From: Mycteria americana
Taxonomy: Eukaryota > Chordata > Aves > Ciconiiformes > Ciconiidae
Reading direction: 5' to 3'
DNA: 64,000 nucleotides
Assembly: GCF_035582795.1 (NCBI RefSeq)
Contig: NC_134374.1
Coordinates: 24,443,798 to 24,507,797, forward strand
Under the pieces are notes generated by a model. The model was not told the DNA's origin, searched no databases, and saw nothing but the letters and a program-made list of their open reading frames with translations. Numbering within the stretch: the stretch's first letter is position 1; the number at the start of each line of letters is the position of its first letter. Shown piece after piece: positions 25,936-37,888 of this stretch. A program made the translations under genes and the position numbers.

Positions 25936-28932
25936 TAAGAGACAAGTTTCTATGAAACGTTTGGCAGATACCGGGCATATTCAAGTGCAGGCTGGCTGTA
26001 GCCTGGGACTTGGGACTTTTCCTCTGTTTTTGTTCCATTTTCTTGTATTCTGACCATGCCTAGTTAAAGTTTAAAAAATGTAAATAGCGACTAGAACAGA
26101 TGTGCAGGAGAGAAACACAGTATTTTTTCCTTTTGTCTCAGAGTTGTTGAGAAAGCATTGGAAGAAGATTTTGAAATAGGCACACCATATATATATATAT
26201 ACCGCTGTACAAGAAAGCATGCCCGCTCTCTTGTGCTGTCACATAATAGAGTTAAAAAGAAATAAGTCTTATTTCCATACTGAGTCATTGCTTGCACTTT
26301 GTTTAGCGACTGTTGAATCGAATTTCGTTTCAGCTGGTTGTGAAGCAGGGACAGGTGCAGAATATCGTCTTTTTGTTTTCGCGGCAGATGCAAGCAGGGG
26401 AGAGAGCAATGTGTTTCTCGTCCATAAAGCAGCAACAGAATAATGTTAAATTAAGACTAAAACATTTCTGATGAATGAAGGCAGAAGCACAAAGTTCCAG
26501 GAAGAAAATATGTTCCGCAAGAAACCGAAGTTTTCAAACTCGCAAAATACGAATTTGTTATAAAACCAGACATTTATAATTTATTTTAACGTTTTTGCGA
26601 CTTATGCGGCAACTGACAAGAGGGACAGTAGGGAAAGGACAGATTTTCTTCAGTGCCATTTATGCCCCTTTATCAATCGACTTGGGCAGCTGAATGCAAC
26701 CGTGAGAGCAGGGAAGGCTTTGAAGAAATTCAAGCTACACGTGCTATTTCCTCAGGGGTGAAATGGACACAGACGCAGCCTCGTATTTTGAGCTCTCCTC
26801 TGCTCTGCAGATCCGGTCCTGCAGCCGAGCAGAGGGCAGATGGCGCAAGCGTGGCCAGCTGGGACGTGCAAATTCCCGTTTCTGGGATGTTAGCCTGCTT
26901 TTAGCAGCCATACCTCCCCTCCCGGGCTGGAGGAGCAGAAGGTGGCTGTTGCTGCCGCTCCGCTCCCAGAACGGCTGCCCGCGGTGACTTCCACCAAGTC
27001 ACTCAGCCCGGCACATCTTTGCGCCAGGACGTGCAGCCGGGACGCCAAAAGCTTGTTATAATTAATGGGTATGCAACGATGATGAGCAATGCGTGCCCTC
27101 CCCTCCCCAGTCGCCATCCAAGCAGGAACCAGAAGAGCTGGTGGGACCTCTTCTTGCATCCACCAGCAAAGCTGTGGGTTCCCGGGTACGTGGGAGGTAT
27201 TATACAAACCTACGGACCTCGGTGCTAGCACCGTGCCCAGCACGCAGCTGGGTGGTACCCTTGGACCCAACACCCTGGGCCACGGCTGTCGTAGACATTT
27301 CTCACCATATGCCCCATTCCTAGACGCCAGCACCATACGGGAGTTGGGCAGGTGCTAGTTTTCTCCTTTCACGAACGTTTTAAGGTCTTGAGATGTCCCA
27401 GACCCATATCAGAAAGTTAAAAAAATTCAGTTTCTTTCAAGTGTTTTCATCGTAATCTCGTTTTTCACATGTATGTTATTGCTAAATGTGTTTTCGGTTG
27501 GTTTGGGTGTGTGGTTTTTTTTTTTTCTTTAAATGGCTACTTCTCATTTACAAAAGGCTAAAATAAAAGTTTTCAGCAATTTCAAAATACTGCCTTGAGA
27601 AAAGCAATGTAATGAATAAAATTAACCGTGAAAGATTTGATTAACTAATAAAAAAATTTTTGAAAAATTCCTGAGCAAATCTAACATCGGCAAAGCTGGA
27701 AGATACTTTTCACTCTTCTGCACTAAAGCATCCTTCTGGGTTTGGTGGCAGCCAATTTTGGGGCAGGGGGGTGTACAGGCACGGGCTTCGGAGTGAAGGA
27801 AAACCCGAGTGGTGGTTTCTGGCGGGTTCCATCCCGGGGTTCACATCCTGCCTCAGTTTAAGCAGCCAGGGATAAACCGTGAGCTGTAATTTCACTCCAG
27901 TTCAACCACTTCATCGCTTTTTCAGCCAGCGACATGCAGTGTCCCAAAATTACTCTCCTGTGTAGTGACAACACGTGCAGCCACTTAGCCGCTTGGCAAC
28001 ACCGAGGATGCTGATGAGACTCCTCCAACCCATCTGCCGCGTGGGTACCAAGGACTAATGTCTCCACCGGTGACGACACAAGGTATTACTTATGCGTGGA
28101 TTCACACGTGCGCCTCCTGGACCAGCCACGGCAGATGGACAGCTCTGGAAAGCTACAAACCCCTCACTTGGACACCTCCTGAGCTGAAGGATGGGGAGTG
28201 ACTCTTTGGGCAAGGGATGCTGGAGGAGACGAAGGCTGGAGCCGTGCCTCCTCCTGGCTCACCGTGGCCGCAGGGACGTCCACAGTCCCGTGCCGTTGGA
28301 CAGCCCCGTGCCCTACCCTGCAGATGGCAAGGAAAACCTGGCCAAAAATGGGGGCGGGCCTGAAGATGCATTTTGGAGGAGAAGAAGGGAAGAGGAAGGA
28401 ACTGGGGGCAACGTGGATGGTTTGCAGGGAGGCTGCATGCTCTGGCACGCAGGGTGCAAGAGAATGCCGGGGCTGAAGCCCCGGCTCATGGATTCAGCCT
28501 GCACCACCACCACGCAGACCTGCCGCCCTGACCCGGCGGTGTCGGGGCCAGCCTCGGTCAGCTTCTGCGGCAGCCGATGGTTGACTGGAGAAGGACCCAC
28601 GGATTGTCTTCACCCAGCGGGTTTTAAAACAATGGCTGCGACTGCAACTACTTTTGCTTTTGTTGCATGCACCTTTGCTAATTGTCTGAGTGGCTTAATC
28701 TAGAGTAAGGCAGGAAATAATTGGATATTGTTGTGATATCCTGAAAATACAGGTGAAATGTCAGTCTCGACATTTTGTGCACTAAAAATCTTCATTCATT
28801 TCCTCCAAACTCCGGTGTCTCTGCCCCATCCAACAGGGCCCATGGTCGCACAGAGAGGGGCTTTCTGCCGTCGCCTTGCACACTTGCACGCCTGCATGCT
28901 CGCACGAGCGCAGCAGGAGCCAGGCATCGATG
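25936..28932. other. Gene-poor intergenic sequence
   Basis: No gene seen. A short (AT)n tract lies at 26187-26201. About 26800-27340 is GC-richer, 27360-27700 is AT-rich, and 28080-28620 is GC-rich with overlapping open frames (up to 170 codons) on both strands, attributable to composition. Confidence 0.5.
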
Positions 28933-29280
28933 CCACCCTTCCTCACCCATCGAATCCACCCTTCCTCACCCACCGAATCCACCCTTCCTCACCCACTGAA
29001 TCCACCCTTCCTTCCTCACCCACCGATGACACCCTTCCTCACCCACTGATGCCACCCTTCCTCACCCACCGATGCCACCTTCCTTCCTCACCCACCGATG
29101 CCACCCTCCCTTCCTCACCCACCGATGCCACCTTCCTTCCTCACCCACCGATGCCACCCTTCCTTCCTCACCCACCGATGCCACCCTTCCTTCCTCACCC
29201 ACTGATGCCACCCTCCCTTCCTCACCCACCGATGCCACCCTCCCTTCCTCACCCACCGATGCCACCCTTCCTCACCCAAC
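28933..29280. repeat. 23-27 bp minisatellite, 14 copies
   Basis: An array built on CCACCCTTCCTCACCCACCG followed by AATC or ATGC. The first three units are 23 bp and carry the GAATC ending. Later units carry GATGC and often an extra CTTC or CCTTC insertion. Length variation of 3-4 bp comes from gain or loss of the TTCC word. Counting CTCACCCA cores gives 14 copies. The strand is strongly pyrimidine/purine asymmetric. Frames across it are open only through repetition. Confidence 0.95.
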
Positions 29281-32200
29281 AGAAGCGACAACCTCTTGTG
29301 GACACAACCAAGAGGAAATTGAGAATGCCGCCCCTCCGCCAATTAAAACCCAGACGGAAGCAATTTCCGTGTATAATTAACCCGTGAGCGAAGGCACCAA
29401 AGGCAAAATCCCGTCTCTGTCTTTGCTGATGGCCACGTTTCAGTGCGCAGATGAGAGCTGGGCCTCCCACTCAACTTCATCCCAAACTGGCTTATTTCCA
29501 CCAGCCTTCAGTGTAATTAAAGTATTTTATGCATAGTAACGGTTGAACTAATTAAATGTTGCTGTTTATTATTAAATAATGAAACTCATTAGCATATGCT
29601 GTGCAGCTGAGATGCTTGCGGCTGAGCACCCGTGCCTGGCTGTGCCGGACTTTACCCAGGTAACCTGCAAATTCACTGCTCCGAAACTGGACGATCCCCA
29701 TTTTTTCCAGTTTGTGCTGAGGGTATTAAAGCATTTTTACTTGTTTGACCAAAAGTATTTTAAATTGGGAACATTTTAATAGGCTGTGCAGCAAAACATC
29801 CATATGCATGCTGGTTTGGGTCACTTTTGATCCCTTTATAGTGTTCCATAGGCACTGGAAGAATCTGATGTCTAGCACATTCCCAAGGGGAACATTTTTG
29901 CATTTGTACAAAGCTAAATTGATTGCAAGCGTGCAGCCAGTACTATGACAAATTTAAGCTTGTTATTTGGCTGGTACATCATATAACAATGTTTTCATGA
30001 AAGCTGTATAGTCGCTACACAATAATTTTCAAATTTCCTGAGCTAAGCTGAGCAGCGGTGTATTAAAGATTTATATATGTTGAAGTATTCACAGTATAAA
30101 ATCTTAACACACACCCAACACTAATTTAAAACATTCCAGCCATTGGGTCAAAACAGAAGCTGGGAAAATAACACGAGGCAGTGCTGAAAACCCAACTTGT
30201 TTTTACCACTCTCTTGCACATAGCTCTGGTGAATCAGAAAGTCCTGTTTACTCCTCGTTTCATGTAATTTATTATCAGAGGGGCCAGCTGGGACCACTGT
30301 GGCTAAAGGATTGTCAGCATTTCCATTACCAGCACTTTATAGCTCAGCCATAATCATTTACTCAGAATTGTGATGGTCCAAGTCTTTCCTTAGGAAGAAA
30401 TTTTTTTTCCCCTGAAACTTTATTTTAAAGGGATTTAGGAACGGTTAAGTTTTAGGAAGGCAAAAGGAAAATAAACAGGTTGATTTTGCTGATGCTGGGT
30501 GCTTTTTTACACCCTTCAGAAGCAGGGTCGCTGGCGATAGCGGGCGCTATGGGTCGGTCCTTCCTAATTGCTTGCTTGCGACCCCCCTTCGCCCTGGGAA
30601 GCTCGTGGTCCGTTTGGCAGCCGGTGACGCTGGCACCGCCGTGCATGAGCGAATGCAAACCTCGGTGTCGGGGACGTCCCTGTGGCACGTGCCTCGTCGG
30701 GGGGCATTTAACAGCAGAAACCGGGGGGCAGCCACGTGCGGCTCCCGGCGTGGGCAGCGCGACCCCAGCACGGGACGGCAGGAGCAAAAGTGCTCAAGCT
30801 CCCCCCAGCTAAACACGTGCTCTTTGGAAAATAGCTTTATATCGGGAAAAAATGGGGCAAAAATGTGTCTTTCGCAGTAAGTTTGCAGAGGGTCCAAAGA
30901 AAACCCGCCAGTGCCAGGGCACTGGCTTCTGGACAGCCTGGGCTCTGGGGCTTGTGCTTCTGCTTCTGCAGAAGGGCAGGGGTTGAGCTGGGATTTACAC
31001 CACGCGCCACGTTTCCCTTTACGTTAGCGCTGGAAACAAGCCATGATATCGTGCCTTGAAACTGCACTGAAAGAGGGAAAGCTGAGAACGATGAAAACTG
31101 GAGCAAATGCCCTTTTTCTGAAATCCATCGCTGAATACAATAGAATAATTTTATCCGTAAAATGGCAAATAGTTTCCATGTTGGAAAGCATTTTGCTCAG
31201 ACAGTTTGCTAGCAAGGAAACAATGCATACCATTCATACAATAGCCGAATAAAACACGCGTTTGAAAGAAAAGAGAGTTTCAGAGACTCAGCGCGAGCAT
31301 GTTGAATGCTTCTTTAATTCAACGTACAGCGTCAGGGCACTGAAACGGATCAGCGCAACACATTATGCCATGCCCTGAATCAATAGGTTAAAGCCTTCTC
31401 ATTCACTTGGTACTAGCAGGTCAAATTAAGCTTATTTTTTCCTTCAAAACCACCTCTCATCTTCCTTTTGTGGTATCACAGAGGAAGGAACTCCCGGCAA
31501 CCTGTTATATTTGAAATTATTTCCTATTTGATAGAGTACCAATAGGTGTGGAAATGTATTCAGTGTTGATCTCCTCCCATTTTGAGCACCGAGAGGAGGA
31601 GAAGAGGTTCAACCCCGCTCTCCTATTTACTTCCCACTAGAGGAGCTCATCACAGCCCATTAAATGAGATTAGAGGCCGACTCAAAGCCCACAAATAATT
31701 CCTCTTGCTACTAATAGCCTTGATATTAGTAGAAAATAATTTTGTTCATCCCTTACCAAGCGATCCAGGTCCTGGGGTCGCCTATGCCGGGCAAACGTTT
31801 AGGAAGTCCCTTACACTACGCTGACGTTATCACACGGCCAAACACCAGGATGCCCAGGCAAAGCCCATCTGCTAGCACTGCCTGAGACCTCGCCAAGAAA
31901 ATAAAAATACAAATGAGTATTATGCCTGGCAGGGAAAGAGAAAAGGTGTCAAGTGAGCCAGGCAGCAGCAGGGGCTGCCGGGAGGGATGCAGGGCTGTAG
32001 CGCACCCGGGGATGCGCATCGCCGGCTGTGGCACATCCAGGAGAGCTCAAACGGCACCACCAGATCCAAGGAAATCCGTGGCGCGGCTTCCGCGCCATCA
32101 AAGGGGCTCGAACCCTCCCTGGAGGAAGCACGGAAACCCCTGATGCTTCCAACCGCTTCCCCAGGGAGAAGGTGAAGGATTACCTGCCAGGTGGGTAACC

Positions 32201-35200
32201 CAGCTGCCTATCTCCACTTACGGGTTATAACGCATTATGGACCGTGTATATAACTTATTGTCACGTAAGTATCTTCTGCCCGGCATTGCTCGTGGCCACC
32301 GTGTCCCGCCTGAAATTATATAATTCTGAGCAGGTTTTTGGGAAGACTGGGGAGGGGAGTTGTGCTGCAAAATTAAATTGATTTCTTATTTAAAATAGAC
32401 TTTCCTGGGGCTTTGCTTCTGCGCTAACTACGTGTGAGTGTGCTGTACCACTGAAGTGTGTGGGGTTTATTCTTTCTTTAAATAAAAAGCTAATGAAAAT
32501 AAGAAGACTCTATAAAGTTAGAGAGTTGTAATGACTCCGTTGTCTCTGGAGAGAGGCAGTTAGCTCTGTCTGAAGCATTTTTATTACCTATAGCTGCAAA
32601 ACACTTCTAAGCTCGCAAAACTGGCTACATTTTAGTTTGGTAGCATGTGGTGGAGTATTGCAATTATTTGAAAGATAGGTTGCTATTCTGTGTTTTCATG
32701 TACAATTCAAAATGCAGAATACATGGCAAAACTGAAAAAGACTCTTTTTGCTTCCATAGCATAGAAGCAGCCTCCATTGCCATCAACACTGTAACAGTCA
32801 TGCAAGAGCTGGTCTCTTATCTGAATGTGGTTTTCTCAAGACTTGGCAAAAAATGAATTTTTAAAAGGTTTTCCTTTATCCATACATCACAGTCCTGCGT
32901 CCTGGTAAAACCTAAGCCACGTGCTCTGAGCCATTAGACTTTGGGAGCTGATGATGCACCAAGATCTAACAAACCCCTGAATATAAAGAAGAAATATCAG
33001 TTAGACAAAATACAAGAGTGAGGATTACTTTTGCTAGTATTGTCACAGGTATCCAGAGGGCTCAGGGAATTAGGGAGTTTCCACAGAAAAGTTTGGGAAA
33101 GGTTTGCTGCAGAGTTACTGTGCTGGCAACCTCCTTTGCTTCAGTACTGCTTTACTGTTTTACAGCACACAAGGAATATACAGGAATGCATTATTTCCAA
33201 AAATAATGCCAAAAAATACATTATTTCCGCCACTATTTCCCCCAGGAGCTGATGAGAAACTTAATTATTTTTTTTATTATTTTAGCTCACGAGAAATGTG
33301 TTGCTTTCAGCAGCCAAGGCTGTACATGCTCATGCAAAAAGCAAACTCTGCATTCGGGTACCCGGCTGTCACTCTGGGCTGGTTCTCCACGGCGTGCCTG
33401 GTCGGTCTTGATCCTCCTTCATTACTGAGTAACAGAATTAAAAAGTATCGTTTTGTAGCAACACCTCAAAAATCGGCAATAGGAACATTAAATTCTGCAG
33501 CAGGACTTTATTGCCTGGTTTTAATCTACTTTCAATCCCCAGGTTTCCAACACACGTGCAGATCCATGCATCCGTCCCGGTCCTGGAGCCAGGCGGCGTG
33601 CATCCGACCTGCCGACATCCCGCCGATGCCCGCTCCGTTTATCGCCAGCAGCAGGGATGCCTCTCTGCCTAGCAAGTTTCCTGATACATAATTGGATCAA
33701 AAGCAGGTATTAAAGGGAATATTTCAGGATGGTGAAACCGTGGCCCTGGGTGGCTTGGGAAAAGCAATGAGGACACTGTTAATTGGGGAATTCCCAATTA
33801 GAGGATCTCAGGGTCAGCAAAGCTGCGTGGCAAAGAGGAAAGAGAAGGAATAGGCTGAAATTGCAGAGCATACGCTCGGCAATAATCCCCCAAAGTAATT
33901 CTTACCCTGACAGCAGTCAGGGATGCCGCGCTGAAAAAATAGCAGTAGATGGCACCAATTTTTCCATAAGGATTACGGGTAGGGACAGGACGGTCTAGTG
34001 ACATAACAGCATTAATTGGATCATCTTTCAGAGGCAGGGAGAATTGTGTAGATGGAAAAAAAAAGATGTGGTTTATAAAGGCGGTTTATAAATAATTACC
34101 ATTTACATGCTTTAAATAGCCTTGTCTCAGAAGAACGAGGCAGGAGGCTGCAGCCTGAGCCCTCCACGGCTGCTCACAGCAATGCTGCAAGAGCACCAAC
34201 ACTGCAGTGGGCTCCACAGCTGAAATGGAGAGAGAAGTGCCACTACGGATGGTTAAACAAAAAATTACCGACAATACCCATGTTTGGAAACACTTGGGAA
34301 AGTCTCAGGGCAGGCTGGCTGCTCCCGCACACAGAGCTCTTTTTGTGTCCGGCCAGGCTGGAATTTCTCCTGCTCCATCCCATCCATCATAATTCTATCA
34401 CAGTAAACTTAAAAGGAGTTAGATTACTTCTGAATCGATCCCCAATTAATTATCTCGGCTGAACATTGTACAACGGACCAATTTTTTATCTTACTCTCTG
34501 CCCACGTGACTGACGCGCTGGTAATGGAAATCTTTGCCTACAGGCAGTGTATTTCAGTAACGATGGCAGCCGAGTCTTCGGCTGCCCATAAAACTCAGAG
34601 AAACGCAGAGATATTGCTCGTGTTTTCCCATATTCTTTTTTTTTTAATAGATGTCTGCATCCGATCAATCATTGCGAATGTCTTCTCTAAGTTCCTTGTA
34701 TATTTTTTAAAGGTCTGAATGGTGAAACTCCTTAAGGAAGCAATGGGAACATGACTGTAAACTGGCAATTGGTGGGAAGCAACGCTCACTTATGATTTTT
34801 TAATAATTTCTATGAAACATTAAGAGTCATATTGCTGAAACCTGCTTATTTGTCTTGCACTGAGAGCTCATCAGAAGCACTTACATCGCTAAATTGACCA
34901 GCAAGCCACATTTATTGGAGTAATTTAAAATGAAAAATAGCAAGTGACTTATAAAACGCAGATGCTCGGGCAGAGGCTTTTACATTTGTCAGATCTTCAC
35001 CTTCCTGCCACTGAAATCATGGTTAAAACCAACAACTTTAACGGCAGCAAATAGTATCCCTGTGGCTTATAGCTTATAGCAGACAGAGCCAATTGGTCAG
35101 AAGCCTGAAATATTTGTGGTATTCTGAGGGACAAAAATAGGACGTGGTCACCACCGAGCCACAGCCAAGAAGGAAGGGTCGAGGAGCAGCCCTGGTCCTC

Positions 35201-36889
35201 CATGCATCTCTCCGAGGGTCTCATCCTCCACCCAGCAGGACTTTTTCCACCAAGTGAAAGGAAATAAAATCACCCATAAGATGGACAATCTTGTCTCTCC
35301 CCTGCTTTTCTGAGTCTGCTAATGAGAAAGCTAATTAATCCCAATATTGGGGTACTAAGAAAGCGGACCAAGGGGGGCAGCTTCAGGGCTGGGCGTTTCA
35401 GAAGGCATCCCAGTGAAAACTGAACAAAACCAACTTGTGTGTCTGGTCCTGGCTTGCGGTTGTTCCCTCAAGGCTGTTTCATGCCCTTGGTGGAGGAATA
35501 AATAGTTAGAGAAACTGATACAGGTTCACAAGTCCTATTATTTTTTTTTTTTTTGCCTCTTAACCTCCCTTGATTCAATGAAGCCCATGTAAAATAGGGA
35601 TACTGCCACCAGCTTAGGAGGGTTGTGAGGCTTAATTAAAGGTCTTTGGAATGCTCGGATAAAAGACGTTGAAGAGCAAACCACTAATGAAAGTAGATTA
35701 TTTAAGGATTACTGAACGCATCCTGGCCTGGAAGATCAGCTGAAACTTGAGACCCCCATGACAGAAAAGGAGGTTTTGGGAGCTGTTGGAAATCAGTGCT
35801 GGAGACAAACCAGCTGCACCTGGGCCTTCACCTGGCGCTTAAGCTCGGAGGAAGATGGCAAAAATTCACACCACCAAAATCAGTTGTAGCTTCTCACCTG
35901 TGGCCTCTGCAGTCTGGACCAGACCTCCATTACGGTAATTGTCATCTGAAAGAAAAACGAGCCTCTGTTGTCTATATTGGGATGTCCTTTTGAGGAGCGC
36001 AGATAACAGCCTTTGAGTTGTAGGAAAATATATGCTGGGGTTAATGACTTCTAAATGCCAAAGAGGGGTTGTGTTTGTGGATGCTGCACAGCAGCTAGCT
36101 TGAAATGTAAAGTCTGGCCTAGATCGGCATGTATTCAATTAAACTTTCCTTAATGCAATCAGCAAGAGGTGAAAAATAACATAGACCTGATGAAAAACGT
36201 TCACCATGGCTACAGGACTAGCTCTGAAATGCCCCCCTGCACTAATGAGTCATTAGCATATGAGTTAGTCTTTCACAGAAGTTCTCCGTACTTATTTTTG
36301 CTATGTGGCTCCAAAGAGGACTTGTGAAGCTGTGTCCCCGGCTGGCACTGCCACCACATACTGGAAAGAAAAGACATCTGTGAAATGCATTTGTTAGTAC
36401 ATCGGAGAAAGGTGAAATATTTCACCCTTACCGGGGAGGCAAAGACTTTCCTCTGAGAGCTGGAGAATGAGCGTCCTCCAGTGTGCTACAGCAAACTTTT
36501 TAATGACTTCTGGAAGTTAGATTCTGTGAAATAATGTTTCCTTGAATATAAACCCTGTCATTAACTTTACAGGTGTCCTTTCTTTTTTGTGGAAAGAAGG
36601 AATGTATCTCATTGCAAAGCATCTTCTTCTTTCAAAAGCATCTCTCCGTCCCAGTTTAAGGACTATCAAACAAGGAGCCCAAGTGACACATGTGACTACC
36701 ACTGATAAAGCCAAAGATGGCTAATAAAAATAAAAATTCAAAGAAAAGACCTTTGGGTCAGGAAAGACCAAAACAAAAAAACAAACCAACAAACCAAAGC
36801 AAAACGAAAAGCCAAATCACCAAAACCATTCTGTGCTGGCATTTGCAGAAGTCTGTGCAGAGCTAATTAATAACGTTTGATCCTGGCTT
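29281..36889. other. Gene-poor intergenic sequence
   Basis: No gene recognised. 29340-29600 is AT-rich with TAATTA at 29374, 29514 and 29549 and a CATTAGCATATG word, which suggests a possible regulatory element. 30540-30800 is GC-rich. 33104-33691 carries a 195-codon open frame that starts at GTG or a later ATG and has no recognisable domain or coding signature. The rest is mixed, with poly-T near 35540. Confidence 0.45.
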
Positions 36890-37325
36890 TGTGTCAGGAT
36901 GTAATGGATATACCTCTAAATTGTTGTAACCCATGATTTGAGTTGCATGTTATAGGAATTACTATAGGTGGAAGCACCTGAACCGATGGAGGCCAAGCCT
37001 TACAAGAAGCAGTGCAAGTGCAGCAGTGACCCGACCCGACCCGGCTTTGGTGCCCAATAACTCCAAGCGACACACCACCGCTCCTGTCCTGAGTGACCAC
37101 CGTAAGAGATGGAGCCCAAAGTCAAGGACTAAATGAACTCGGTGGACATTTTGTGGACATTTATGGACATTTTACAGACATTTTATAGGGGTGGTCCATA
37201 GACTAAGGGAATGATATGTGTGTATTATATCAAAGGATGGGAAGGGTGACGGTGGGTAATGAGAATGTATTGGATAGTGTGAGACCTGAGCATGACGTAA
37301 ATGGTATGGAATAAGGGGTGGACAC
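36890..37325 (+). mobile_element. Probable 3' internal remnant of an endogenous retrovirus
   Basis: Immediately upstream of the LTR is sequence with no open frame of note, containing four close GGACATTTT/AGACATTTT words (about 37144-37186). A purine-rich AATAAGGGGTGGA stretch lies just before the LTR start, a plausible remnant of a polypurine tract. I recognise this arrangement from avian ERV insertions, but the upstream limit is approximate. No gag, pol or env coding is visible. Confidence 0.5.
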
Positions 37326-37888
37326 TGTCCTGGTTTCAGCTGAGATAGAGTTAATTTTCTTTATAGTGGCTGGCATGGGGCTACGTTTTGGATTTGTGCT
37401 GAAAACAGTGTTGATAATACAGAGATGTTTTAGTCGTTGCTGCACTGGGCAAGGACTTTTCAGCTTCCCCTGCTCTGCCAGGGGCAGAAGAAGCTGGGAG
37501 GGGACGCAGCCAGGACAGTTGACCCAAACTGCCCAAAGGGCTATTCCAGACCATAGGGCATCATGCTCAGCATGTAAAGCTGGGGAAGAAGAAGGAAGGG
37601 AGGATGTTCGGAGTGATGGCGTTTGTCTGCCCAAGTCACCGTTAGGCGTGATGGAGCCCTGCTGTCCTGGAGATGGCTGAACACCAGCCTGCCCATGGGA
37701 AGCCGTGAATGAATTCCTTGTTTTGCTTCGCTTGTGTGCGTGGCTTTTGCTTTCCCTATTAAACTGTCTTTATCTCAACCCACGAGTTTTCTCACTTTCA
37801 CCCTTCCGATTCTCTCCCCCATCCCACCGGGGGGAGTGAGCGAGCGGCTGGGGGGGGCTTCGTTGCTGGCTGGGGCTAAAGCACGACA
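37326..37888 (+). mobile_element. Endogenous-retrovirus LTR (avian)
   Basis: An element of about 563 bp that starts TGTCCTGGTTTCAGCTGAGA and ends near CTAAAGCACGACA, giving inverted TGTC...GACA termini. ATTAAA at 37758-37763, followed by T-rich sequence, is a plausible polyadenylation signal dividing R from U5. No second LTR occurs in the window, so this is a 3' LTR with a little internal sequence or a near-solo LTR. Target-site duplication is unclear: GACAC precedes the element (37321-37325) and also occurs at 37885-37889, overlapping the expected terminus. Confidence 0.82.

Noticed and set aside
28758-29387. 209-codon Pro/His-rich frame across the 23-27 bp minisatellite
   Set aside because: The repeat explains the open frame, and the unit length is not a constant multiple of three.
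33104-33691. 195-codon open frame in intergenic DNA
   Set aside because: No domain, signal or periodicity that I recognise, no CpG-rich promoter nearby, and overlapping frames are of similar size. A chance frame is most likely.
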